Part shown: piece by piece, positions 1 to 7,865 of the stretch
Layout of the letters: each line of letters opens with the position of its first letter
Numbering within the stretch: the first letter of the stretch is position 1
NCBI GenBank assembly: GCA_018263655.1
Contig: JAANWY010000231.1
Span: 1 to 10,501, forward strand
Direction of reading: 5' to 3'
Origin: Anaerolineales bacterium
GTDB lineage: Bacteria; Chloroflexota; Anaerolineae; Epilineales; JAANWY01
Length of the DNA stretch: 10,501 bases
Position numbers and translations under genes: made by a program
The notes under the pieces: generated by a model
What the model was told of the DNA's origin: nothing
What the model saw: the letters and a program-made list of their open reading frames with translations, nothing else
The model's database searches: none

Positions 1-126
1 CCGTGCTATACTGAACCCGCACCCCTCGATACGGCCTCCACCACGTTCCGGCCTACTCGGGATGCTGGTCGTGATTCCGGTAGATAACTGGTGACTCATT
101 TGTGCCAAGCATCACTAGTTGCATTC

Positions 127-765
127 TCACGCCCTCCGAACGTGCTCCGCATTGTAGATCAGGTTCAGGTGGCACTGGTCGTTCAGTTGGGTGAGCCGCA
201 GCCGGCCGGTTGTTCCTTGGACGATGTTGATGCCGGCGTTATTCACGACAAAATGGCTGATCTGATCCAGATCGATGCCCAGCACCTTGGCGATAATCAC
301 CTTGATCGGGATATCGTGCGATACAACGACAACGTGATTTCCGTCCTCGCGCGCGACGATCTCCTGCCAGGCTCGCAGAACGCGTTGTTGCAGCGACAGG
401 CAGTGCTCGCCGCCGGGCATTTGCGTCTGGCTCGGGCGCGTCAGCCACGCCTGAAAAGCGGCAGCGAAGTGTTGCTGCACCTCTCGCTCGGTGAGGCCCT
501 CCCAATCCCCGTGATCGATTTCGGCCAGCCCCTCAACCGTTGTGATTGGCACATTGTGGTGTTCGGCGATGGTGTCGGCCGTCCGGCGAGCGCGCCGCTG
601 CTGGCTGCTGTAGATTGCGTCCAGTGTTTCGTGCCGCAGAGTCTGAGCCACAGCTTCGGCCTGCCGGCGCCCCAATGCCGAGAGGGGTGGGTCCTGCTTC
701 CCCTGAATGCGGCCGGCCGCATTCCAGGTTGACTGGCCGTGACGCACGAGATAGATGGTTGTCAT
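127..765 (-). CDS. Histidine phosphatase superfamily protein, candidate phosphoserine phosphatase
   Basis: A 212-residue cytosolic protein of the histidine phosphatase (phosphoglycerate-mutase-like) superfamily, of normal length for the small phosphatase branch. Visible are the N-terminal LVRHGQ motif with R8 and the phospho-accepting H9, N15 in STWN, an arginine-rich helix after YSS (residues 51-62), the EIDHGDWEG block with acid E82, and the second catalytic histidine H150 in VVSHD. The family hydrolyses phosphate esters through a phosphohistidine; members act on phosphoserine, alpha-ribazole phosphate, sugar phosphates and others, so family alone does not give the substrate. The gene starts 17 bases after serA stops, on the same strand and third after an aminotransferase, which makes phosphoserine the most economical substrate (inference). 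The start sits directly before the conserved RHG block; I see no good ribosome binding site, so coupling to serA translation is likely. CobC-like or broad-specificity phosphatase is the main alternative. Confidence 0.9.
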   Translation of the reverse strand: MTTIYLVRHGQSTWNAAGRIQGKQDPPLSALGRRQAEAVAQTLRHETLDAIYSSQQRRARRTADTIAEHHNVPITTVEGLAEIDHGDWEGLTEREVQQHFAAAFQAWLTRPSQTQMPGGEHCLSLQQRVLRAWQEIVAREDGNHVVVVSHDIPIKVIIAKVLGIDLDQISHFVVNNAGINIVQGTTGRLRLTQLNDQCHLNLIYNAEHVRRA

Positions 766-782
766 AAGTCGGGCGTGAGCAG

Positions 783-2423
783 CTAGATCCGAACCTGAGT
801 AACGTCGTACAGACCGGGCACTGAGACGACTTCCTGAAACGTCGCGTCCGGGATAGGTTCGTCTAGGCCCAGCACCATCATGGCCCGGCCACGTGGAACG
901 ATTCGCCCGACTTGCATGAAGGCGATGTTCACGTCACCTCGGCCCAAAATGGTGCCGACCTTGCCGATCATGCCTGGTCGATCTTCGTTAAGGCATGCCA
1001 GCAGGTAACCGTCCGGCACAAAGTCGATCCAGTAGTCGTCTACGCGCACGATGTGTGGCTCTCCACGCATCACGGTGCCGGCAATGGATCGCTCGTGGCC
1101 GTTCGCTTTGATCTCCAGGGTGATGATGTTGGCGAATGGCTCGGCATCCGGGCGTTTCTCTTCGACGATGTTGAGATTGCGCTCCCTGGCGATGACGTGA
1201 GCGTTCACCAGGTTGACGCGTTCTTCAATCACGGACTGGAGTAATCCTCGCACGACGGCGGCCTTGATAGGTGTCGTGTCGATCTGAGCCAGTTCGCCGC
1301 CGTACACGATGCGCGCCTGCTCGATGCGGCCCGGTGCGATCTGAGTGTAGAACCGCCCCAGACGTACCGCCAGGTCGAAGTAGGGGGCGACACGTTCCAG
1401 TGTCTCGGGCGGGACGATGGGGGCATTCAGCGCATGTTTGGGGAGCCGGCCCTCCAAGACGGCAATGACCTGCTCCGCGATGTCGCGGGCGACGCCGGCC
1501 TGGGCTTCTTCGGTCGAGCCTCCCAGGTGCGGTGTGGCGATCACGCGGGGGTCGTTGAGCAGCGGATGATCGGCGGGCGGTGGTTCCTGGCTGAATACGT
1601 CCAATGCTGCGCCGGCGATCCGTTCCGCGTCCAGGGCCCGGAGGAGAGCCTCTTCGTCGACCAGACCACCGCGCGCACAGTTGATGAGCCGGGCGGTGGG
1701 TTTCATCAGGGTCAACGTCTCGTCGTTGATGAGATTCTCGGTGTCGGCGTTTAGGGGCAAGTGCAAAGTCACGAAGTCGGCTGTGCCAAGCAGGCTAGGC
1801 AGGTCCATGAGCTGAACGTCGTACCGCGCTGCACGCTCGGTAGACACGTACGGATCGTAGGCGACAATCTTCATCTCCAGGCCATGGGCCCGCTTGGCAA
1901 CCTCTGTCCCGATCCGCCCGAGCCCGACGATGCCCAGAACCTTGCCGCGCATCTCCACACCGACGAACTTTTTGCGTTCCCAGCGCCCGTGGCGTAGGGA
2001 CTCGTTAGCTTGGGGTACCTGACGTGCCAGGGCCAGCATCAGGGTGATGGCCTGCTCCGCAGCGGCGATGGTATTCGCTGTCGGCGCGTTGACGACGATG
2101 ATGCCCCGTCGGGTGGCAGCGTCGACATCGATGTTGTCGATGCCGACGCCGGCCCGCCCGATGACGCGCAGTTTCCGGCCCGCCTCGATGACGTTGGCCG
2201 TGACCTGCGTGCCACTTCGTACGATCATGGCGCTGAAGTCACCGATGGCGTCGATGAGTTCAGCTTGGCTCAAGCCCGTCTTGACGTCCACGGCAGCGTG
2301 TTGTTCCAGAAGCTCAAGCCCTTCCGGGTCGAGAGGGTCGCACACGACGACACGACTGCGTTGTGTTTCGGCTGGCTGGAGCATCGTTAGCTGTACGTCT
2401 TGTACCGCTTCTGGTGTCATCAT
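783..2423 (-). CDS. serA: D-3-phosphoglycerate dehydrogenase, long ASB/ACT type
   Basis: Catalyses NAD-dependent oxidation of 3-phosphoglycerate to 3-phosphohydroxypyruvate, the first step of the phosphorylated serine pathway, in the cytosol. The 546-residue protein has the order expected of the long form: substrate-binding domain (about 24-125 and 305-330), Rossmann domain with GLGRIG at 167-172 followed by D190, the intervening ASB domain (about 335-460) and a C-terminal ACT domain (about 473-546, with NEDRPGMIGKVG). The catalytic triad is intact: R251 in NCARGG, E280 in SQEPP, H299 in TPHLGGST. ACT domains in this family usually bind serine for feedback inhibition, so allosteric control is likely. 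The first ATG overlaps the stop of the upstream aminotransferase (ATGATGA, 4 bases shared); a second ATG follows directly, so the exact first residue is uncertain. The roughly 20 residues before RVVVCDP are an extension beyond the usual start of the fold. Confidence 0.97.
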   Translation of the reverse strand: MMTPEAVQDVQLTMLQPAETQRSRVVVCDPLDPEGLELLEQHAAVDVKTGLSQAELIDAIGDFSAMIVRSGTQVTANVIEAGRKLRVIGRAGVGIDNIDVDAATRRGIIVVNAPTANTIAAAEQAITLMLALARQVPQANESLRHGRWERKKFVGVEMRGKVLGIVGLGRIGTEVAKRAHGLEMKIVAYDPYVSTERAARYDVQLMDLPSLLGTADFVTLHLPLNADTENLINDETLTLMKPTARLINCARGGLVDEEALLRALDAERIAGAALDVFSQEPPPADHPLLNDPRVIATPHLGGSTEEAQAGVARDIAEQVIAVLEGRLPKHALNAPIVPPETLERVAPYFDLAVRLGRFYTQIAPGRIEQARIVYGGELAQIDTTPIKAAVVRGLLQSVIEERVNLVNAHVIARERNLNIVEEKRPDAEPFANIITLEIKANGHERSIAGTVMRGEPHIVRVDDYWIDFVPDGYLLACLNEDRPGMIGKVGTILGRGDVNIAFMQVGRIVPRGRAMMVLGLDEPIPDATFQEVVSVPGLYDVTQVRI

Positions 2424-3520
2424 CTTTCTGCCAACTCTTCAGCGACTGCCGCCAGTGCCGCGTCGATGGCAGGTTCGCTGACATTTCCCAGGTGACCGAT
2501 ACGGAAAATCTTACCCTTCAGTGGCCCGTGGCCGCCGGACAAGATCACTCGGTGTTTCTCCGCCAGCCGGCGCCGCAGTTCCGCCACGTCGAGATCGGCC
2601 GGCGCCTGCACGGCGGTGACAGTGTTCGATGCGTACTGCGGGGTGGCGAACAGCTCTAACTCCATCTCCTGGACGCGCTGGCGCGTGTGGTCGGCGACGC
2701 GTTGGTGCCGGGACCAGATGTTGTCGACGCCCTCTTGGCGCATCAGGCGCAGCGCGGCGGTGAGACCGTAGAACAGGTTGACGGCCGGCGTCCACGGCGT
2801 CTGGTTCGCCAATAGCTTCTTTTTGGCTGCGGTCAGGTCGAAGTAGAAACGCGGCATCGTCGCCTGAGCATGGGCTGCCCAGGCAGCATCACTGAACGCG
2901 ATGTAGGCCAGGCCAGGTGGGATCATCCAGCCCTTCTGTGAACCGGTCACCAGCACGTCGATGTTCCAGGCGTCGACTTCCAGTTCGATGCAGCCGGCCG
3001 AGCTGATGGCGTCGACTATTAGGAGTGGCGGTGTATTGTTGGCTTTCACTACGGATGCAATGTCCCGCAGCGGGTTGGTGACGCCCGTTGAGGTCTCATT
3101 GTGCGTTACGAGTACGGCGCGCACGTCCGGGTGCTCGTCCAAAGCCGCGCCAATGTCGTCGGGAGCGGCTGCGGTGCCCCAGGTGTGATCCAGCGGGACG
3201 ATGTCAGCGCCGTAGGCGCTTGCAATCGTGCGAAACCGCTCGCCGAATTTGCCGCCGGCTGCAGAGAGCACGCTGTCGCCGGGTGAGAGGGTGTTGACGA
3301 CGGCCGCTTCCATAGCCCCGGTGCCGGATGCCGTGAGCACGAACACGTCGTTCGTGGTGCGCAGCATCTCTCTCAGTCCTTCCGCCACCTCGGCATGGAT
3401 TGCGCCGAATGTGCGGCTACGGTGGCTCATCATCGGCTGGGCTAAGGCCTCCCGTACCTCGGCCGGCAGCGGTGTCGGTCCCGGGATGCGGAGGTTCAGA
3501 TCGTCAGGTATGTTGAACAT
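2420..3520 (-). CDS. Class V aminotransferase (alanine-glyoxylate / serine-pyruvate type), candidate phosphoserine aminotransferase
   Basis: A PLP-dependent fold-type I aminotransferase of 366 residues, the usual size. Visible are the N-terminal substrate loop RIPGPTPLP (11-19), the PLP phosphate-binding SGTGAMEA (65-72), D170 in IVDAISS that contacts the pyridine nitrogen, the Schiff-base lysine K196 in GSQKGWM, and R340 in FRIGHLG, expected to hold the substrate carboxylate. The family includes alanine-glyoxylate, serine-pyruvate and archaeal broad aspartate aminotransferases. Position directly upstream of serA with a 4-base ATGA overlap argues that it aminates 3-phosphohydroxypyruvate, replacing SerC (inference). 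The frame is open back to 3619, but I chose ATG at 3520: a GAGG lies 4 bases upstream, homologues begin about ten residues before the RIPGPTP motif, and the longer version would translate a strongly structured leader. Serine-glyoxylate aminotransferase is the main alternative. Confidence 0.93.
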   Translation of the reverse strand: MFNIPDDLNLRIPGPTPLPAEVREALAQPMMSHRSRTFGAIHAEVAEGLREMLRTTNDVFVLTASGTGAMEAAVVNTLSPGDSVLSAAGGKFGERFRTIASAYGADIVPLDHTWGTAAAPDDIGAALDEHPDVRAVLVTHNETSTGVTNPLRDIASVVKANNTPPLLIVDAISSAGCIELEVDAWNIDVLVTGSQKGWMIPPGLAYIAFSDAAWAAHAQATMPRFYFDLTAAKKKLLANQTPWTPAVNLFYGLTAALRLMRQEGVDNIWSRHQRVADHTRQRVQEMELELFATPQYASNTVTAVQAPADLDVAELRRRLAEKHRVILSGGHGPLKGKIFRIGHLGNVSEPAIDAALAAVAEELAER

Positions 3521-3561
3521 TGTTCCTCGGCAATGCCCCTCAATCGCAGTGTTGTTCGATC

Positions 3562-3638
3562 GCCGAAGGTCTCCGACCGAGGCGAATGTGGGCTCGGTCA
3601 GGAGACTCTCGCCCAGCACCCACAGGGAGACCTTCGGC
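3562..3638 (-). promoter_or_regulatory. Structured, possibly bistable leader of the putative serine operon
   Basis: Read on the minus strand, GCCGAAGGTCTCC (3638-3626) is perfectly complementary to GGAGACCTTCGGC (3574-3562), a 13-bp closing stem around 51 bases. Inside it a 7-bp hairpin, GACCGAG (3599-3593) with CTCGGTC (3581-3575), has an 11-base loop whose CCCACA (3592-3587) matches TGTGGG (3624-3619), a possible pseudoknot. The second copy of GTCTCC (3606-3601) can pair with GGAGAC (3574-3569), extending the inner hairpin to 13 bp with one bulged base and breaking the outer stem. The structure ends 41 bases before the aminotransferase start. No riboswitch class was recognised; ligand and function are unknown. 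Confidence 0.5.
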
Positions 3639-3646
3639 CAAAGCCC

Positions 3647-3677
3647 ATAGTAGAGTGCAGACTCTCAGGTGTGTCGA
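3647..3677 (-). promoter_or_regulatory. Weak candidate promoter of the putative serine operon
   Basis: On the minus strand TCGACA (3677-3672) and TACTAT (3652-3647) resemble -35 and -10 boxes but are 19 bases apart and the -10 matches the consensus at only four positions. It lies after the terminator-like hairpin behind pnp and would start RNA at about 3640, just before the leader stem. That agreement of position is the main support. Confidence 0.28.
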
Positions 3678-3700
3678 GCACGTCGCCCCATAAATGGCAA

Positions 3701-3724
3701 GGGCGGCACCTCTCGATGCCGCCC
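3701..3724 (-). terminator. Terminator-like hairpin downstream of pnp
   Basis: On the minus strand a perfect 8-bp GC-rich stem (GGGCGGCA with TGCCGCCC, 8-base loop) lies about 60 bases after the pnp stop codon. The tail that follows, TTGCCATTTA, is only partly U-rich, so termination may be incomplete. Its place between pnp and the next leader fits a transcript boundary. Confidence 0.55.
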
Positions 3725-3784
3725 CGTTGCTTCTATGGCCTTGTCTGGCTGCCACCCGGCGCTGGGCGGCTCTTTTTACATGAA

Positions 3785-6013
3785 TTACCGCCGGCTACGG
3801 CCACCGCCGGGGCGGTCCATTTCGCGTGCCGTCTCCAGATCCCAACCCTCCAGGATTGCCTGGCGGGAGAGACGTATCTTGCCCTCGCGGTCGATGTTGG
3901 TGATCATTACTAGGATTTCATCGCCAACGCGTACTACATCTTCCACACTCTTGACATGGTGGTCGCTGAGTTGTGAGATGTGAACCATGCCGTCGGTGCC
4001 GGGTATGATTTCCACAAAGGCGCCGAAGCCAGTTGTTCGAACGACTTTGCCCTTGTAGACCTTGCCGACTTCGGGTTCTGCTGTCAGTTCGTTGATCCAC
4101 TCGATGGCAGCCTCGGCGGCTGGCCCCTCCGTCGCGGCGATGAAGATCGTCCCATCGTCCTCGATGTCAATCTTGGTGTCGGTTTCCTCGGTGATGGCAC
4201 GAATCATCTTGCCGCCAGGACCAATGACTTTGCCGATCTTCTCGGGATCGATCTTGACAGTGGTGATGCGCGGTGCGTACGGACTCATTTCCTCGCGTGG
4301 TTCGGCGATGACGGACGTCATCTGATCCAGGATGAACAATCTCGCCTCACGAGCTTGCTCGAGGGCTTCGGCCATGACCTCGTAGCTGATGCCCTTGATC
4401 TTGATGTCCATTTGCAGGGCATTGATGCCTTCGCTTGTGCCGGCCACCTTGAAGTCCATGTCGCCCAGGTGGTCTTCCATCCCCTGGATGTCGGTGAGAA
4501 TCCGGTAGCGATCGGTGTCCGGATCGGTGACGAGGCCCATGGCGATACCGCTGACGGGCTTGTGAATGGGAACGCCGGCATCCATCAGCGCCAGCGTACT
4601 GGCGCACACGCTGGCCATCGATGTTGACCCGTTCGAACTGAGCGCTTCCGATACAACGCGGAGGGTATATGGAAAGTCCTCTGCGCTGGGGATCATTGGG
4701 CGTAAGGCCGTCTCAGCCAGCGCACCATGACCAATCTCGCGCCGTTTGGGGCTGCGCAGGAACCAAGTCTCGCCGGTGCTGAAAGGTGGGAAGTTGTAGT
4801 GGTGGATGTAGCGCTTGGACTCCTCGGGACGCAGCGTGTCCAGGCGCTGCTCTTCACCGATGGTGCCGAGCGTTGCGATGCTGAGTACCTGGGTCTCGCC
4901 GCGAGAGAAGAGGCCCGAGCCGTGCGCTCGAGGTGATAGTTCGACCTCGACAGCGATGGGGCGGACGTCTCGCGAACCTCGTCCATCGGGGCGTTCGCCA
5001 CGCTCCAGGATCGTTTCACGTACCTCTTCCTTCAGCAAGTCGTTGAATGCGCTCTTGATCTTGTCGGGTTCGAAGCCGTCCACCGACGGGTCGAGGCCCT
5101 CGTCTTCCTCTGCGAAAGCGTCGACGAGTTCGTCACGCAACGCGTCCAACGCCTCGCCGCGTTCCTCTTTCGTCGTTGTCTCAGCGACAACTTCGCCCAG
5201 CCGGCTGCCCAGTCGATCAGCCAGTGCTTGCTGAACGTCGTCTTCACTCTCGACAGGGGGGACTTCGCGCTTGGGCTTGCCGACCTCGTCCGCCATTCGG
5301 GCCTGCAGCGCAATGATCGGCTGCATGGCGTCATGACCGAGCTTGATGGCTTCGAGCATCACGTCCTCGGAGACTTCGTCGGCGCCACACTCGACCATGA
5401 TGATGGCATCGGCAGTGCCGGCCACGCGGAGGTCGAGCTGGCTCTCCTCTAACTCGTCGGTTGTTGGATTGATGATGAGTTCATCATCAATCATGCCGAC
5501 ACGAACAATCGCGATCGGCTCTGGGAATGGAATGTCGGAGATCATCAGCGCGGCTGATGAGCCGATCAAAGCCGGGATGTCGAGGAAGTTCTCGCCGTCC
5601 GATGAGAGGGTGGTGATGATGATCTGCGTTTCGTAGTCCCACCCCTTCGGGAAGAGGGGGCGTAGCGGCCGATCGATTAGGCGATCGACGAGGATGGCGC
5701 TCTCTGAGGGCCGGCCTTCACGGCGGAAGAAGCCGCCAGGGATGCGGCCGGCGGCATATAGCCGCTCCTCCAGGTCGATCGAGAGGGGGAGAAAGCTGAT
5801 GTCGCGGGGTTCCTGCGAGGCTGTAGCCGTTACCAGGACGATGGTATCGCCCAGTTGGACGGTGACCGCACCGCCCGCCTGGCCGGCCAATTTGCCGGTC
5901 TCTAGGACGAACTCCTTGCCGGCGATCGTGGTTGAATAACGATGTACCTTCTTGTCGGTCAGCGCAATCTCAGCGAGATCGTCGCCAACCAGACCTTGCA
6001 TAGTGGTTTCCAT
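3785..6013 (-). CDS. pnp: Polyribonucleotide nucleotidyltransferase (PNPase)
   Basis: A phosphorolytic 3'-5' exoribonuclease that degrades RNA to nucleoside diphosphates, acting as a trimer in the cytosol and often in a degradosome. The 742 residues show the full order: first RNase PH domain (about 20-245, with [10 protein letters not shown] at 95-104), the linking helical domain (about 255-340), the second, catalytic RNase PH domain (about 345-570), a KH domain with GPGG at 598-601 and an S1 domain (about 649-718). By alignment with the E. coli motif DHLGDMDFK, the metal and catalytic residues are D514, D520 and K522, all present; the phosphate-binding [10 protein letters not shown] is at 459-468. 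The tail is a short Gly/Arg stretch. The start at 6013 is the first ATG after an in-frame stop; GGAGG lies 13 bases upstream, rather far. It follows rpsO, as in many bacteria, but a terminator separates them. Confidence 0.98.
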   Translation of the reverse strand: METTMQGLVGDDLAEIALTDKKVHRYSTTIAGKEFVLETGKLAGQAGGAVTVQLGDTIVLVTATASQEPRDISFLPLSIDLEERLYAAGRIPGGFFRREGRPSESAILVDRLIDRPLRPLFPKGWDYETQIIITTLSSDGENFLDIPALIGSSAALMISDIPFPEPIAIVRVGMIDDELIINPTTDELEESQLDLRVAGTADAIIMVECGADEVSEDVMLEAIKLGHDAMQPIIALQARMADEVGKPKREVPPVESEDDVQQALADRLGSRLGEVVAETTTKEERGEALDALRDELVDAFAEEDEGLDPSVDGFEPDKIKSAFNDLLKEEVRETILERGERPDGRGSRDVRPIAVEVELSPRAHGSGLFSRGETQVLSIATLGTIGEEQRLDTLRPEESKRYIHHYNFPPFSTGETWFLRSPKRREIGHGALAETALRPMIPSAEDFPYTLRVVSEALSSNGSTSMASVCASTLALMDAGVPIHKPVSGIAMGLVTDPDTDRYRILTDIQGMEDHLGDMDFKVAGTSEGINALQMDIKIKGISYEVMAEALEQAREARLFILDQMTSVIAEPREEMSPYAPRITTVKIDPEKIGKVIGPGGKMIRAITEETDTKIDIEDDGTIFIAATEGPAAEAAIEWINELTAEPEVGKVYKGKVVRTTGFGAFVEIIPGTDGMVHISQLSDHHVKSVEDVVRVGDEILVMITNIDREGKIRLSRQAILEGWDLETAREMDRPGGGRSRR

Positions 6014-6048
6014 AAAGTGTTACAAACCTCCAAACTTATGAGTGGGCA

Positions 6049-6077
6049 ATCATAGGCTAGTCGAGCGCGCTTGTGAG
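6049..6077 (-). promoter_or_regulatory. Candidate pnp promoter
   Basis: On the minus strand CTCACA (6077-6072) and TATGAT (6054-6049) are separated by 17 bases. The -10 matches the sigma-70 consensus at five of six positions, the -35 at four. RNA would start near 6042, giving a leader of about 29 bases that contains the GGAGG at 6031-6027. It would allow pnp expression despite the terminator behind rpsO. Confidence 0.38.
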
Positions 6078-6295
6078 AGTGAACACGATGACTGCCACCC
6101 GCCTCAGCCGGCAAGCCGGTGTGCGTCTGGAGGTCAGGGACTGGAAGCTGAACCCCACATCCTGGACAGGTGCTTCCACAGGTGGGTGAGACCCAATTTC
6201 CAATTCCTGTACCCCCAGACTCAGCCCAGCTAACCGGCAGCGTTACGGGTGTTCGCCAACGCAATTCTGTCGGGCCAAAACACAGGCCGACACAC

Positions 6296-6329
6296 AAAAA
6301 GTAGGCGGGCTAACGGCACCGTCTACTTT
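6296..6329 (-). terminator. Intrinsic terminator of rpsO
   Basis: On the minus strand AAAGTAG (6329-6323) pairs with CTACTTT (6304-6298), continued after one mismatch by three more G-C pairs, around a 10-base loop, and the stem runs into five T residues (6300-6296). It starts 15 bases after the rpsO stop codon and separates rpsO from pnp. Confidence 0.75.
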
Positions 6330-6344
6330 CGCGTGTTGGTCCGG

Positions 6345-6614
6345 TTATCTGCGTAGGCCGAGTCGCTTGATAACGTCTCGGTAGCGGTCCGGTGCTTTGT
6401 TGTTCAGGTAGTTCAGTTGCCGGCGCCGCTGCCCGACGAGCTTTAGTAGACCACGGCGCGAGTGATGATCGTGCTTGTGTGCGCGCAAGTGGTCGACGAG
6501 TCCATTGATGCGCTCGGTGAGGAGCGCGACCTGTACCTCGGGCGACCCGGTGTCATCCGGGTGTCTCTTGAAGTTCTCTATGATTGTTTGTTTTTCTTGT
6601 TTATCCAAAGTCAC
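6345..6614 (-). CDS. rpsO: 30S ribosomal protein S15
   Basis: An 89-residue protein of the central domain of the small ribosomal subunit; S15 binds 16S rRNA near the three-way junction of helices 20-22 early in assembly. The family signature is clear: [20 protein letters not shown] at 17-36, then [22 protein letters not shown] and a basic C terminus ending GLRR. The reading frame is open to an ATG at 6668, but that ATG lies near the predicted RNA start and would add 18 residues not found in S15. The GTG at 6614 gives the standard length and has a GGGAGG eight bases upstream, so I take GTG as the start. It has its own promoter and terminator and stands upstream of pnp. Confidence 0.97.
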   Translation of the reverse strand: MTLDKQEKQTIIENFKRHPDDTGSPEVQVALLTERINGLVDHLRAHKHDHHSRRGLLKLVGQRRRQLNYLNNKAPDRYRDVIKRLGLRR

Positions 6615-6632
6615 GTGTTCAATCCTCCCAAT

Positions 6633-6648
6633 CGGGCGATCCCGCCCG
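6633..6648 (-). promoter_or_regulatory. Hairpin in the rpsO leader next to the ribosome binding site
   Basis: On the minus strand CGGGCG (6648-6643), loop GGAT, and CGCCCG (6638-6633) form a perfect 6-bp stem two bases from the GGGAGG that serves the GTG start. S15 represses its own translation through leader structures in several bacteria, with unrelated RNA folds in different groups; this position fits such a site, but the role is inference. Confidence 0.45.
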
Positions 6649-6673
6649 CTTGTTTGCTCGATCAGCAAGTCGT

Positions 6674-6701
6674 ATTATACCACACCTAGGACACAGTGCA
6701 A
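6674..6701 (-). promoter_or_regulatory. rpsO promoter, extended -10 type
   Basis: On the minus strand a perfect TATAAT (6679-6674) is preceded by TGG, giving the extended -10 TGnTATAAT. TTGCAC (6701-6696) stands 16 bases upstream as -35. RNA would begin near 6667, about 53 bases before the GTG start of rpsO. It is the best promoter match in the window. Confidence 0.8.
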
Positions 6702-6744
6702 AACAGTAATGGGCGTGTCCAGAATAAGTTGGCAGCCCCCCGTC

Positions 6745-6828
6745 AACACCGCTGTGGCCGGTCGCCGCTTCGCTTACAGACCGCGCCACCCGCCGTGGCA
6801 CGGTCAGGCGACCGGCCACAGCGGTGTT
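6745..6828. repeat. Perfect 22-bp inverted repeat with nested hairpin
   Basis: The arms 6745-6766 and 6807-6828 are exact reverse complements over 22 bp (the left arm begins AACACCGCTG and ends GGTCGCC). The 40-base interior holds a second inverted repeat, 6779-6789 with 6795-6805, paired at ten of eleven positions, plus an unpaired stretch at 6767-6778. It lies after the last M42 gene and upstream of the rpsO promoter. No T-run follows on either strand, so it is not a typical intrinsic terminator; a dispersed palindromic repeat or an RNA 3'-end stabiliser is more likely. Confidence 0.75.
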
Positions 6829-6863
6829 AGTGTAGAACATTTGTCTAGTGTGACATTGTCAAG

Positions 6864-7865
6864 TTAGCTAGCCAATTCGATCTGGTAGCTCAGCAATGCG
6901 GTCAGCAGTTGGACGCAGTGCTGTACGTCCGCGTATGCCACCATCTGGGATGGGGTGTGCAGGTAGCGCGTGGGGATAGACACGACGCCGGCCGGCACGC
7001 CTTCTCGCGTGACCTGGATAGCTCGCGCGTCTGTGGAACCGAACTCCAACACTTCGAGCTGGTAGGGGATCTCGTGCTCTTGCGCCGTTTCGACTAACAG
7101 GCGCTTCACACCCGGGTGCGCCAGCATGCCCCGATCTTTCACTTTGATGGCCGGCCCTTCATCGAGAGCGACGGCCATGGGGTGGGCTTCGGGCGTATCG
7201 CCGGTTGCCGTCACGTCGATGGCGATGGCGACATCGGGCGCAATGCCGAAAGCCGACGTTGTCGCCCCTCGGAGGCCGACCTCTTCCTGCACTGTGAACA
7301 CTCCGTAGACTTCGTGCGGTGTGTCTGCCAGACCTCTGAGCGCCTCTATCAGAACGGCGCAGCCAATCCGGTCGTCGAAATTCTGTGCGATGAGCCGGCC
7401 TCCCTGATCGGCGAACTGATGGCGGAACGCCGCAGCATCTCCAACGGAGACTGGCACATCGTCTTGGCTGGCGGCGCCCACGTCCAGGAAGATTGAGTGG
7501 GCGTCGGGGTTCGATGTAGGCAGTGGCTTACCTTCTACACCAAAAGTTCCCTCGACGCCGTTGGCGAAAACGACGCGCGCACCGATCAGGGCCGTCGTCA
7601 GCACCCCGCCAATAGGCGCAAACCGCAGGAATCCGTCGTCGTCGACATGGGTGACGATAACGCCGATTTCGTCCATGTGAGCCGCCAGCATCACGCGCTG
7701 GCCGTTCCCGTCGCGCGGGCGCCGGACCGTGATCAGGTTGCCCAAGGCGTCGATCCGGTACTCGTCGACAACGTCTTTGATCTCGCCAATAATGGCTTCG
7801 CGGATCTGCTCCTCGTTCCCGCTCGGCCCGAAGGTCTGGCACATTTTTCGGATAAGGGTTTTCAT
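6864..7865 (-). CDS. M42 family metallopeptidase (third of three)
   Basis: A 333-residue dizinc or dicobalt aminopeptidase of family M42 (TET / FrvX / deblocking aminopeptidase type), cytosolic. All metal and catalytic residues of the family are visible: H63 in AAHMDEIG, D164 in FDDRIG, the EE pair at 194-195 in VQEEVGLRGA, D217 in AIDVTATGD, and H303 in YLHTPSQM. The segment about 75-155 corresponds to the dimerisation domain that drives assembly into dodecameric tetrahedra in studied relatives. The frame opens at 7895, but I chose ATG at 7865: it overlaps the stop of the preceding M42 gene as ATGA, a GAGGAG lies 11 bases upstream, and MKTLIRKMCQ matches the usual N terminus. Substrate preference among N-terminal residues cannot be read from sequence. 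Confidence 0.93.
   Translation of the reverse strand: MKTLIRKMCQTFGPSGNEEQIREAIIGEIKDVVDEYRIDALGNLITVRRPRDGNGQRVMLAAHMDEIGVIVTHVDDDGFLRFAPIGGVLTTALIGARVVFANGVEGTFGVEGKPLPTSNPDAHSIFLDVGAASQDDVPVSVGDAAAFRHQFADQGGRLIAQNFDDRIGCAVLIEALRGLADTPHEVYGVFTVQEEVGLRGATTSAFGIAPDVAIAIDVTATGDTPEAHPMAVALDEGPAIKVKDRGMLAHPGVKRLLVETAQEHEIPYQLEVLEFGSTDARAIQVTREGVPAGVVSIPTRYLHTPSQMVAYADVQHCVQLLTALLSYQIELAS

Noticed and set aside
1..126. Looked for the end or start of a further gene or a tRNA downstream of the phosphatase gene.
   Set aside because: No tRNA-like fold, clear terminator or coding signal could be supported in this short edge segment.
3521..3619. N-terminal extension of the aminotransferase by 33 residues.
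   Set aside because: It would translate the structured leader, has no family similarity, and a better start with a ribosome binding site is at 3520.
3600..3680. Glycine-riboswitch-like words on the plus strand (ACTCTCAGGT at 3660-3669, with CTTCGG/CCGAAGG nearby).
   Set aside because: The conserved blocks are not in the order or spacing of the glycine aptamer, and no plus-strand gene follows. The similarity comes from the inverted repeat of the minus-strand leader.
6035..6045. CTTATGAGTGG occurs here upstream of pnp and again at 10204-10214 upstream of the M42 genes, suggesting a shared operator.
   Set aside because: Chance 11-base matches are expected in a window of this size, and no symmetry or consistent spacing to a promoter supports it.
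5959..6297. Minus-strand 112-codon frame upstream of pnp with a CPGCG motif and later histidines, resembling a zinc-binding peptide.
   Set aside because: It overlaps the pnp start in another frame, has no good ribosome binding site, and its composition is not that of a coherent small protein family.
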